The notes under the pieces are model-generated. The model saw only the letters and a program-made list of their open reading frames with translations, did no database searches and was not told the DNA's origin. Made by a program: the position numbers and the translations under genes. Below, one piece after another: positions 51,667-61,610 of a DNA stretch of 64,000 nucleotides (positions within the stretch are counted from its first letter, which is position 1; every line of letters starts with the position of its first letter). Where the stretch lies: NCBI GenBank assembly GCA_025642075.2, contig JAODUO010000079.1, positions 316,501 through 380,500 of the forward strand, in the 5' to 3' direction. Source of the stretch: Ridgeia piscesae (Eukaryota; Annelida; Polychaeta; Sabellida; Siboglinidae).

Positions 51667-53114
51667 GTTAGTATGCAATGTTGACATTTAATTGTGAGTA
51701 GAGAGAACTAGAGATGAGTACTGACAGGTGAGCCAACTGGACAGGTGAGCCAAATTGGTGTGTGCCGGCCAGATTTCCATTATTACAAACCCTGGAATAT
51801 GGATAGGTTTCCATGTCCTACAGTTTTTCGTGCAACAAATTTTGACAATGATTTCGGGAAGTTTCAGTAATTATAATTGCGATATAGTCATACGTGTAAG
51901 CTCATATATTTATTTTACTTCATACAGTGAATGTTACATCAAATCTCCCCCCCCCACCAGTAATTAGGACAGACAGCCTCGTTGACTCTGAGGTACAATG
52001 GAGCTTGCCTCGTGGTCTCAGGACAGCATATCCCCACTTGGTTGTGTGTCAGGGGTTGTGTGTCAGGGGCCCAGACACAGTGACTTGTGGTAGTTCACTG
52101 TAACAGGTACGCAGCTTTGTCTGGTGGCCTGGAGCTGGCAGATTTATATGTCTGGTGTCTGGACAGGAAGTGGAACTGGTCTGTCTATGGATGGGGCACT
52201 AAGCAATGTGTGTCCCATTTAGTTGCCTGACTCTGGAAGGTGACATCAACCCCGGGGAAAGTGGGTAATCTGTCATGGGTAGAGTGCATGCATATGACTC
52301 ATAGCATTCTGTTTACCCCTCATTGGGTATGTTATTGCCCACCGGGCAACGGTCAGGTTATTAAATTCGATTAAACTTGTATTAATACAGAGGCATGTGG
52401 TCAGTTTATTAATGTGTATGGACCTAACTCCGTGGTATGGACTGACCAAGAGGGTCAAGGTTTGTGTCAAATTAGTTCAGTCAGTACGTCCTCACCTTGC
52501 AGTGTCTGACTTGACTTGAGTGTGTCAGTGAGTGGACACTGGCTACCACTGGCAGTAGTAAACAAGGACATATGGTCTCACTTAACACCACCAGTCTGAA
52601 TGTACCTTTGTGACTTGTTTACAAACTGTCCATCAAGTCTGAATACACAGCAGGTCACTGGACAGAGGTCACTGTGTCACCATCATCACAGTCCACAGAA
52701 CAAATATTATGAGTACAGCCTGTGTTTAAAAGTTCATGCTGTGTCATGTTGGTCTGGCTGGGAAAGGGTTAATGTGAAATGTTTACATTTCACAGTGATG
52801 CGTGCAGCTGTAGCAAGACTTATGCAAGTATAACTCAAATAGAAAATAACAATGGAGCTAAGCTTTTATAAGCAACTGTTTACTACAGAGGAAGAACAAG
52901 AAGCTGCAGGTTGACCTACAGAAGTAGACAGAACACAACCTTTAGTGGTCACAGAAAACATAATCTTCAGGCGAATGCTACATATATTAAAAATACTATG
53001 TCCTTGGCATTTCAAGTCCAACACAATACTCCTAAAAACATGTGCCACTGATGCCATTCACTAGGACGAAGTCACTCGGGTACTTTGTGTCATTGGCAGC
53101 ACTTGGCCTTGTCA
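51667..53114. other. AMPK beta intron, unique part
   Basis: No exon supported. A C9 run lies near 51,948. Confidence 0.4.
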
Positions 53115-53325
53115 TCAGTCACAGTCAGTCACAGTCAGTCACAGTCAGCCACAGTCAGCCACAGTCAGCCACAGTCAGTCACGGTATGTCTCAGTCTGTC
53201 ATAGTCGGTCACAGTCGGTCACTCTCAGTCACACTCAGTCACAGTCAGTCATTGTCAGTCACAGTCAGTCACATTTAGTCACAGTCAGTCACTATCAGTC
53301 ACTATCAGTCACTATCAGTCAGTCA
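53115..53325. repeat. 10-bp repeat (CAGTCAGTCA)
   Basis: About 20 units of a decamer with CAGCCA, CGGTCA and TATCAGTC variants. Confidence 0.93.
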
Positions 53326-53473
53326 GATATGATACAAAACACTCATTGGTTGTTGATAAAAAGTGTACTCCCGGTAAATGTTATCTGGTAGTTTTACACA
53401 GTAAGCTATGAGAAGGATCAAATTAGTATTTTATAAAGTTGATTATGACTAAGCTAGTAGTAGACAGTAGAGG

Positions 53474-53482
53474 TAGTAGTAA

Positions 53483-53518
<36 letters not shown>

Positions 53519-53545
53519 CAGCAGCAGCAGCAGCAGCAGCAGTAG
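53474..53545. repeat. (GTA)n(GCA)n compound trinucleotide repeat
   Basis: About 14 GTA units passing into about 8 GCA/CAG units. It is intronic and so would not encode poly-Gln. Confidence 0.95.
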
Positions 53546-54128
53546 AAGATAGTCATGTGACCTTGGCATGGGCGGTGAAATTTCGTTTTGGCCACAGACT
53601 TTCAAAAAGTTGAAGCTTCTAGAATAATGTGAACGGCTTAACCCAATAGTTGACAAGTGAGACACAAACATAGCTGTTTTGTCAACTACCAATGCAAACA
53701 TGACACAGTTTTTGTATAATGAAGGGTGGATTGCTGTCATAGTTCATTGTTTACTCTTCAAATACCACAATACCCCTGGTGTTGAGTTACTTATATCTGT
53801 ACACAGTGTATTGTGCCCTTACATTACATCCTGTCTTCTCATCCACTAAGTTGTGGGTTTTTTCATTTCTGTAGAACATCTGGGGCTCAGCTTTAATAGT
53901 TTTATCTCGTCAGACAGTCACTTGTTGTGCTAATCTGGACTGAGCTCAAGTGGACTAGTTGGAAGTTGAATAGAGCCCCTGTTAACAGCAGTCTATTGCA
54001 TGAGATAAACATCTTCACAGTAGTATGTTGTTCTGTTCTACTGGCATACTTCAGTGTTTAGTTCAAGGTTTGTGATGTCATGTAGATGTGTTCCAACACT
54101 GATACTGATGAGTAGTTTATCATGCAAA
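53546..54128. other. AMPK beta intron, unique part
   Basis: No exon supported. Confidence 0.4.
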
Positions 54129-54945
54129 TGTTAGGGGTTGTACAAATGGGCCTGTACACAAGTGTTAGGGGTTGTACAAATGGGCCTGTACACAAGCGTT
54201 AGGGGTTGTACAAATGGGCCTGTACACAAGTGTTAGGGGTTGTACAAATGGGCCTGTACACAAGTGTTAGGGGTTGTACAAATGGGCCTGTACACAAGCG
54301 TTAGGGGTTGTACAAATGGGCCTGTACACAAGTGTTAGGGGTTGTACAAATGGGCCTGTACACAAGTGTTAGGGGTTGTACAAATGGGCCTGTACACAAG
54401 TGTTAGGGGTTGTACAAATGGGCCTGTACACAAGTGTTAGGGGTTATACAAATAGGCCTGTACACAAGTATTAGGGGTTATAAATAAAAAATGGGCTTAT
54501 AACAAGTGTTAGGGGTTATAAAAATGGGCTTATACACAAGTGTTAGGGGGTGTACAAATGGGCATGTACACAAGTGTTATGGGTTATAAAAATGGGCATG
54601 TATACAAGTGTTAGGGGTTCAAACAAATGGGCCTGTACACAAGTGTTAGGGGTTATAAAAATGTGCCTGTACACAAGTGTTAGGGGTTATACAAATTGGC
54701 CTGTACACAAGTGTTAGGGGTTATAAAAATGGACCTGTACACAAGTGTTAGGGGTTCTAAAAATGGGCCTGTACACAAGTGTTAGGGGTTCTAAAAATGG
54801 GCCTGTACACAAGTGTTAGGGGTTAAACAAATGGGCCTGTACACAAGTGTAGGGGTTAAAACAAATGGGCCTGTACACAAGTGTTAGGGGTTAAAAAAAT
54901 GGGCCTGTACACAAGTGTTAGGGGTTATAAAATGGACCTGTACAC
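54129..54945. repeat. 34-bp minisatellite, about 24 copies
   Basis: Units of TGTTAGGGGTTGTACAAATG followed by GGCCTGTACACAAG. The first ten are almost identical; later ones carry TTATAAAAAT or TTAAACAAAT variants. Each unit contains the telomere-like word TTAGGG, but this is an interstitial intronic array, not telomeric DNA. Confidence 0.97.
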
Positions 54946-55621
54946 TCGTGATGACTTCCCTGTACACTTGCGATAATATCTTAGTAGATTTGTACACATA
55001 TGACACAACAGTAGACCAGCTATGGTGACCGCCGGTCAAGAAGAGAATGTTGAGTCATCGTGGCCTTCCATATTGGTGACAGAAGAGTATTTATTTTTTC
55101 ATAGGCAGTCGTGTTGACATTTATAATGTTTTATTCTAGTTAATGATATAGATTCTACCAGAACCGTCGATCACACTATTTCTTATTTTGCCACATTCCA
55201 GCTAAAAGAGTTTCATGAAATCCAAAACTGTTTCCTCACGTTACGGTAAAAACCAGATGATTATTGTCTACATTCTTCTTCCGCAGTCATCCTTTGAACA
55301 TTTATCATTCACCTGTACAGGTGTCTTCCTCCCTTACATCCATTTCCCTGTGCACATTTTTGTGGAGGCAAAATAAACAGTTCTGAAAGACCCGCATTGT
55401 TAAAAGCTGTTTGATTTATTTCCCCTACAGGTTTGCCATAAATAACACTTTGTTCCTGACTCAGCTTTATCTAGGCACCCTTCCACCAGGGACACGTCTC
55501 TAGTTAACACCAAGTTGTTAGAAAGCATATCTATGAACAATTATTCTTAGAAAAAAATATGTCACACATGTGTTTACATGGATTATGATCATGGTGATGA
55601 ATCTGGACTGGCTGCCAGGTT
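54946..55621. other. AMPK beta intron, unique part
   Basis: No exon supported. Confidence 0.4.
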
Positions 55622-55813
55622 TATGAGTTGACATGGCTGTGTGTGAGTTGACATGGCTGTGTGTGAGTTGACACGACTGTGTGAGTTGACACGACTGTGT
55701 GTGAGTTGACACGGCTGTGTGTGAGTTGACACGGCTGTGTGTGAGTTGACATGGCTGTGTGTGAGGTGACACGGCTGTGTGTGAGTTGACACGGCTGTGT
55801 GTGAGTTGACACA
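55622..55813. repeat. 20-bp repeat (GAGTTGACACGGCTGTGTGT), about 10 copies
   Basis: The array ends about 85 bp before the acceptor of the shared AMPK beta exon. Two units are 2 bp short (ACTGTGTGAG). Antisense frames encode a His/Thr/Val-rich repeat and are artefacts. Confidence 0.95.
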
Positions 55814-55897
55814 TGTATCAACCACAGACATTTTGGACTGTCAAAATTATAATCCTGCCTGGAACTTGTTGTCACGTTTTCTTCATTCTGCTTACAG

Positions 55898-56076
55898 AGT
55901 CTGAGTCGTGATGACATAGAGCCGATGACACGGCTACGGGCCAGTACGTTGACGTCAGGCGAGGACATCTCGTCCAAGAAGCTGCCAACAGTGTTCAAGT
56001 GGGACGGAGGGGGGAAGGCCGTCTACATCGCGGGCAGCTATGACAACTGGAAGGATAAGATCCCTATGGTGAAGAG
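55898..56076 (+). CDS. PRKAB: AMPK beta subunit, shared exon: linker and first half of the CBM48 glycogen-binding module
   Basis: Acceptor TTCATTCTGCTTACAG, then 179 nt entered in phase 0 and left in phase 2 at AAGAG|GTAGGG. A linker (SLSRDDIEPMTRLRASTLTS...) is followed by KLPTVFKWDGGGKAVYIAGS and YDNWKDKIPMVK, which align with the start of the CBM48 module of AMPK beta (vertebrate PTVFRWTGGGKEVYLSGSFN). AMPK beta is the scaffold of the alpha-beta-gamma energy-sensing kinase, and this module binds glycogen. The Trp of DNW (codon 56,048-56,050) corresponds to carbohydrate-stacking Trp100 of mammalian beta1. The split codon at the 3' end rebuilds a Ser (AG|C) at the position of beta1 Ser108, a regulatory phosphorylation site. 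All four upstream first exons are in phase with this acceptor. Confidence 0.95.
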
Positions 56077-56127
56077 GTAGGGAAGAATTATTGGGAAGAC
56101 ACCTGTGGGGATAATGAAGGAACACAT

Positions 56128-56605
56128 GGGATGATACACTAGTTGGGTGATACACTAGATGAATTGATACACTAGTGGAATGATACACTAGATAGATTGA
56201 TACACTAGTTGGATGATACACTAGATGAATTGATACACTAGTTGGATGATACACTAGATGAATTGATACACTAGTAGGATGATACACTAGATAAATTGAT
56301 ACACTAGTTGGATTAAACACTAGATGATTGATACACTAGTGGGATGATACAGTAGATTAATTTATATACTAATTGGATGATACACTAGATGAATTAATAC
56401 ACTAGTGGAATGATGCACTAGATGAATTGATACACTAGTTGGATGATACACTAGATGAATTGATACACTAGTTGGATGATACACTAGATAAATTGATACA
56501 CTAGTGGGATGATACATTATATGAATTGATACACTTGTTGGATGATACACTAGATGAATTGATACACTAGGGGGATGATACACTAAATGAATTGATGCAC
56601 TAGTC
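56128..56605. repeat. 33-bp minisatellite in the CBM intron
   Basis: About 14 units of GATGATACACTAGATGAATT followed by GATACACTAGTTG, starting about 50 bp after the exon donor. Each unit contains two near-copies of a shorter GATACACTAG motif. Confidence 0.95.
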
Positions 56606-56866
56606 TCACTGGCTTGGGCCCATAAGCTTAACTTTATTCTTTAAAATAAATTCTGCTTCTTAATTTTGATCTTTTATGCTGTCAACCGCAGGAATATGTT
56701 CGTCAGCGTATCACAAAAATAGTCTCCTCAGTGATACAGCGCTAGATTGTTACATTATAAAAGCTCCATTTTAAATGGAGTATGCTGAGTTTTCTTATGC
56801 GCTTGCTGTCAATCTTCGAGTAAGGAATCAGAAATCTTTGGACACAAGAGGGAGTTGTTGTTGCAG

Positions 56867-56960
56867 CCATGGAGACTTCTACACAATCATCGACCTCCCG
56901 GAGGGCACGCATCAGTACAAGTTCTACGTCGACGGCCACTGGGTCTGTGATGACAACGCA
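56867..56960 (+). CDS. PRKAB: AMPK beta subunit, second half of the CBM48 module
   Basis: Acceptor TTGTTGTTGCAG, then 94 nt entered in phase 2 and left in phase 0 at AACGCA|GTAAGT. It completes SHGDFYTIIDLPEGTHQYKF and adds YVDGHWVCDDNA. The match to AMPK beta (NFVAILDLPEGEHQYKFFVD) is unmistakable. The Lys of QYKF (codon 56,919-56,921) and the Trp of GHW (codon 56,940-56,942) correspond to beta1 Lys126 and Trp133, both glycogen-binding residues, so the module should be functional. WVCDDNA replaces the usual WxHDPxEP, an unusual ending for this strand. The next expected segment (GxxNNxIxVKKxDFEVFxAL) was not found downstream in the window. Confidence 0.95.
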
Positions 56961-57079
56961 GTAAGTACACGACTACACACTTACAAAGACGTGTTTTAAA
57001 GTGCACTCTGCTTAAATATATATTCACAAATGGCAAGTTATAGACGTAACTATGAAAGCAAGTTTCAAGGCCAGTACTG
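56961..57079. other. AMPK beta intron start
   Basis: A short unique sequence between the CBM exon donor and the next minisatellite. Confidence 0.6.
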
Positions 57080-57605
57080 TGGACTGAGGATCGTGGACTC
57101 TAAATTGTCTGTGAACAGAAATATATTTGTGGGCTGACGATCTTTGGCTCTATGTTGACTGTGAATAGAGACATGTTTGTGGACTGAGGATCATTTGCTC
57201 TAAGTTGACTTTGAGTAGAGACATGTTTGTGGACTGAGGATCATTTGATGTAAGTTGACTTTGAGTAGAGACATGTTTGTGGACTGAGGATCATTTGCTC
57301 TAAGTTGAATTTGAGTAGAGACATGTTTGTGGACTGAGGATCATTTGCTCTAAGTTGACTGTGAGTAGAGACATGTTTGTGGACTGAGGATCATTTGCTC
57401 TAAGTTGACTGAGTAGAGACATGTTTGTGGACTGAGGATCATTTGCTCTAAGTTGACTGTGAGTAGAGACATGTTTGTGGATTGAGGATCATTTGCTCTA
57501 AGTTGACTGTGAGTAGAGACATGTTTGTGGACTGAGGATCATTTGATCTAAGTTGACTGTGAGTAGAGACATGTTTGTGGACTGAGGATCATTGACTCTA
57601 AGTTG
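57080..57605. repeat. 50-bp minisatellite, about 10 copies
   Basis: Units contain GACTGAGGATCATTTGCTCT, AAGTTGACTGTGAGTAGAGA and CATGTTTGTG. The first two units are divergent and the central ones almost identical (period 50, for example 57,182 to 57,232). Confidence 0.95.
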
Positions 57606-59989
57606 ACTCTGAACTGATTTATATTTACAGTATGGTGATCATTTACTGTGACTGACAAAATCACACTCTCTGTATAGGTAGCATGGCATTCATGTGAATT
57701 AAGAATACAAATTGATTGAAGTGTTTTGTTTTTGTCCAGTCTAATAATTACTATTATCCTATATAATATTATGTGTCCAACAATGTTTCTGTTCACAAAC
57801 ACAGATTGTAGTTTTACAGAGTTTAGTTATAACGTGTCTATTAACTAGTTGTGTTACTAGCATGTATTAAAATCAACTACCATTGATATTTCAAAATACT
57901 GTTCTATGAGTATGTATATGTTGTACATGTGAAAACATAACATTTTGTTTGTGTTACTATGAAACTGTATTACTTGGTGCATTTAACTGTAAGAAATTAA
58001 CCATTCTTGCAATGGCCATTAACTATAAAAACATTAAGTAGTATAAGTAATTAAGAACTAGTTAAGACTAACATTGCATTAATACTTTATGTTGATATCA
58101 CTTTAATTTACACAAAAAGTAGTTGTAATGAGTCACTGCCGGTTTCCTTGGTAACATAATAAACACACATGTTCACAGAAACGTCCCCAGGTGTCACTGT
58201 TCATATTCCACCACAGCCGCTGCATCGAAACATTGTCCAAGGCACACAGTTTATCACAGTCTAGGCCAGGCAGTTACCTCTTTCCTGGGAACACAGTCTT
58301 CTTATTTTACACCCTGCTGTGTGCAAACAATTTAAAGATTTATGAAATTGTTTGTGTTGCAGGGTGGGGCCCAGTCCATATTGTCTATGTCATTTTCAAC
58401 AATGTAATTCTTATACCCTGCGTCATCATTTTTGGAAGGTTAGGTAATACAAAAAAAGGATTTGATTTAGGTAAATAAAATCCCTGGGAGCAGTGAGTTT
58501 ACTGGGCGGTTTTGGCACATTTGGACAGCTTTCCACAGTAAACAGTTCATCACAACACTTAGGAATGTGGGAGCTTGTTTGACATGAAAAAATGTCTGCC
58601 AAAAGATGCAGTTAACCCTGACAGTCTTTAGGTTTTAGTTAAAGTTTAGTTTTCTTCGCGTCTGATCTTTCTTCTCGGTATCAGTAGAATAAATTGCTGA
58701 AAGTAGGCCACCACCACATGGTGGCACCACCTGTCCCTTTATGTGATTGGTCCATGTGAGTCAGGTATCGACGTTGTCACATGGTGTACATTGCACTGAC
58801 TGCCCTCATTTTGGAGGTTAACACTTGGGAATGAATGTTGCTACGGTAACATACACAAATTTCTGCTTGATGTCCAACAAACCTTTTTATTTGGGGGTAG
58901 AAATGTAAATCCACCATTCAATCAAAATTTTGCCAATTTTTTAGTTACTTATCATTTTTCATGACTTACGTTTATTATTTTATTCTCTTGCTTGCTTCGG
59001 TCCCTAGAGCCTAACAACGCATAGTATGATACCATTCCCGGGAAGAAACGTTGGTCACATGACTGTCATATGATAAGCATACATAGTGAAATACATAATG
59101 TCTATTATGTTTGGCACAGCCTCCCGTCCAACAGAACTAAAAACAAACATTCACTTGCCTCCATTTAATGTTGTATGACTCAACTTGCAATTTTTGCTAA
59201 TATAGGAAGTTATTTAATTAATCAGATACTCAGTTTGGGGGTTAGTAAAATTTTGACGAGCTGACTCGGAATTAGTAACAAACTTTCAAATTTGAGTCAG
59301 TTTAATGGTCTGTTTTTAACCAGGTTATTACATGATAGATTCTGTCTGTTTTATCAGGTGACCCAGACAGGCGTGTCATCTAGTAGCACGTAGTTGAGCA
59401 GTAGTTAACTGCATTGTTTCTTTAACCATTTTACTAGTGAAGCATGGGATGAACTGTCTCACAGTTACACCACATGACAGTGCCTTGTGCCACAGTATGT
59501 GAGGTTACTGTTGACAGCTGTATGTTTACCTGGGCTAAGGTCATTGTGCCAACTAACCCATGGTCTCAAAATAGAACATGCAATTTTTAAGAAATTTGTT
59601 AAACAAAAAATACTTCTCCATCCAACAATTTTAGGATTTCAAAATGGTGTAGCATAATTCAGTGTCTCTCTTTCCTAATAGTTTTTACTCCAGCGAAATG
59701 TAATTTAAATAATAAATATTGTCAATTTACTATCAAAAATAGAATAATAAAATAAATACACATTACAGTACGCTATAAGCAGTTTTGTTATTATTAATAC
59801 CACATTACTTTGAGTTGCCATGGCGACCAAAGCTTCCACCACATACAAGCAGTAGCTTGTTTGGTCAGTTGTACATCATTCTGTTCTGACCGTGTCCAGC
59901 AGGCTGCATCTGGCTGTCACTTGTCTTAACTGTTCTGATGATTAATCACCTTTGTTAGTCAGTTGGACTTGATGTTGTCGTTGAAATTA
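57606..59989. other. AMPK beta intron, unique part
   Basis: I searched this stretch for the next AMPK beta exon (NNxIxVKK and FEVF) and did not find it. No other gene is supported. Confidence 0.4.
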
Positions 59990-60421
59990 CAGTGAAACTT
60001 TGTTGTGTCAACTCAAATAACCCAAGTTCTAAAGAGATCCAAACTGGCAATGTCAAATCTAAATTTGGAGTTGTTATTTAGTTATGAGGTGATAAAGCAC
60101 AAAAACGCACTAACACAGCATGCATTTGTACTGGCGTGTCTTTACTAGTGAAATAGTTTGGGAAAGATCTATTGATACGTCTGAAATTTTTCTTTTCATC
60201 AGACCGTATTGGCCAGTCATAAATATTGTGCATGGAGTAAATCACTCAGTGTGCATATAATGTCATATCAATATCAGTCAAATTGTGTTAATCCTAATGA
60301 AAAAGTGATAGTTACGTACATTCATGTTCCTTCTTCTCCCAGACTGGACCAGGATCATATATCAGCCGAGTCAAATGTAGACTCATTTAAATCCAGACTT
60401 TGACACAACCAAATTTTACTG
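59990..60421. mobile_element. Mariner/pogo-like MITE with TA target site
   Basis: The left end, CAGTGAAACTTTGTTGTGTC, and the reverse complement of the right end, CAGTAAAATTTGGTTGTGTC, match over about 25 bp with a few differences. Both ends are flanked by TA (59,988-59,989 and 60,422-60,423), the target duplication of Tc1/mariner/pogo elements. The 432-bp interior has no transposase, so it is a non-autonomous copy. It sits in the AMPK beta intron. Confidence 0.65.
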
Positions 60422-60423
60422 TA

Positions 60424-60874
60424 CATTATTTATCAGTTAAACAAAATGCACTTGTAAACCCATCTTAAATTTTACCACTAATATTAATTATATTAATTGT
60501 ATATGTGGGTGAAATACAGCTTTGTTTAAACTTGGAAAAATATGAATATTTTATACATGTTTGGAACATATGAAATATTGAATAATAATTTTGTTTCTCC
60601 ACCAGTTTGGTTGTCACAAGTTTGTAACATTAAATAAATATTTTTTAATTTGTTATCACCATTTTGATGAATGTTGGTAGAAAGCGAGTATTTCCCCACA
60701 ACATTTTTACGAGTATTTAATCAAGTGATAATCATCGGAACATTGGTTAAAGTTGCATTGTTGTGTTTTCTAGTGTTCTAACAAACTTTTTTACATGAAT
60801 GTGTTTCTAATTATTATTATTGTTATGTAACATATCCCCTTCAAAAGTTCTAATCATTTTGTTTGCTTTCGTAG
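60424..60874. other. AMPK beta intron, unique part
   Basis: AT-rich, with no exon seen before the candidate microexon. Confidence 0.4.
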
Positions 60875-60925
60875 ATGAAAGTGGACTCAGTTTTGTGCTC
60901 GGCTGATGATCCCAGTGATCTCAAT
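60875..60925 (+). CDS. Candidate 51-nt microexon of AMPK beta
   Basis: Acceptor TTTGCTTTCGTAG and donor TCAAT|GTATGT bracket 51 nt, open in phase 0, encoding MKVDSVLCSADDPSDLN. The phase matches the donor of the CBM exon at 56,960. The peptide loosely resembles the variable Ser/Asp-rich stretch after FEVFDAL in vertebrate beta1 (VDSQKCSDVSELS), but the conserved segment that should come before it is missing. It may be an alternatively used cassette, or a chance pair of splice sites. Confidence 0.3.
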
Positions 60926-61090
60926 GTATGTGGCTAGCTTTGTTTCTACTCTCTCTGTTAGTTCAGTAGTTACTCCGCATTCACTCTGTACAGATGGTGG
61001 AAGGTGGTTCTACGTTACGTAGGAAGTATGTTGTTTCTTTATTCAAAACACTGACAACATTATACAAAATATATATTTTATGTGTGTGTG

Positions 61091-61145
<55 letters not shown>

Positions 61146-61610
61146 ATGTTTGAAGGGGCAAACAGGAAGTCCTTGACTTTTTAGTAAATATTTCAGATAA
61201 TTATGTTAATTACCTGAGAGGTTACACGTACAGTGGTGGTTGTAATGAGTGACACTTGACACACTGCTGTCATGTGTCATTTATTAAAGATTTAACAAAT
61301 GTTTAACAAGGATTTAATGGTAATGTAAATTGATATGTTTTTTCGTAATGAGTCTGATATTTCAAATAGCATGCTGATAACACCACACAGCATATTGCAG
61401 TAGGGCGACTAGTCCCCTCACCCTTCCTCTCTCCCACACACACCCTTTGCTCCCCCAGACACCCCCTACCCCTCCCCACACCCTCCCCCCCAGACACATA
61501 TCCACCGAGGTATCATCTGCGCTTTTTAGCCTTATCCAACTGAGGCCTGGGTTGGTCGGTGTTCAATGTGAATGCACAACTTTTAGACAATGTAGTACAG
61601 TAATCTAGAC
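60926..61610. repeat. Intronic DNA with an (AT)n tract at 61,090-61,138
   Basis: An AT dinucleotide tract is bordered on the left by TGTGTGTG and on the right by ACACACAC. The rest holds a C-rich patch at 61,410-61,500 and no exon. Confidence 0.8.

Noticed and set aside
54129..54945. Regularly spaced direct repeats resembling a CRISPR array
   Set aside because: Units are contiguous with no unique spacers, the DNA is animal intron, and no cas genes exist here. The same applies to 63,406-64,000.
58191..58478. 95-codon open frame following TTCACAG
   Set aside because: Tested as the next AMPK beta exon; the peptide has none of the conserved NNxI or FEVF residues.
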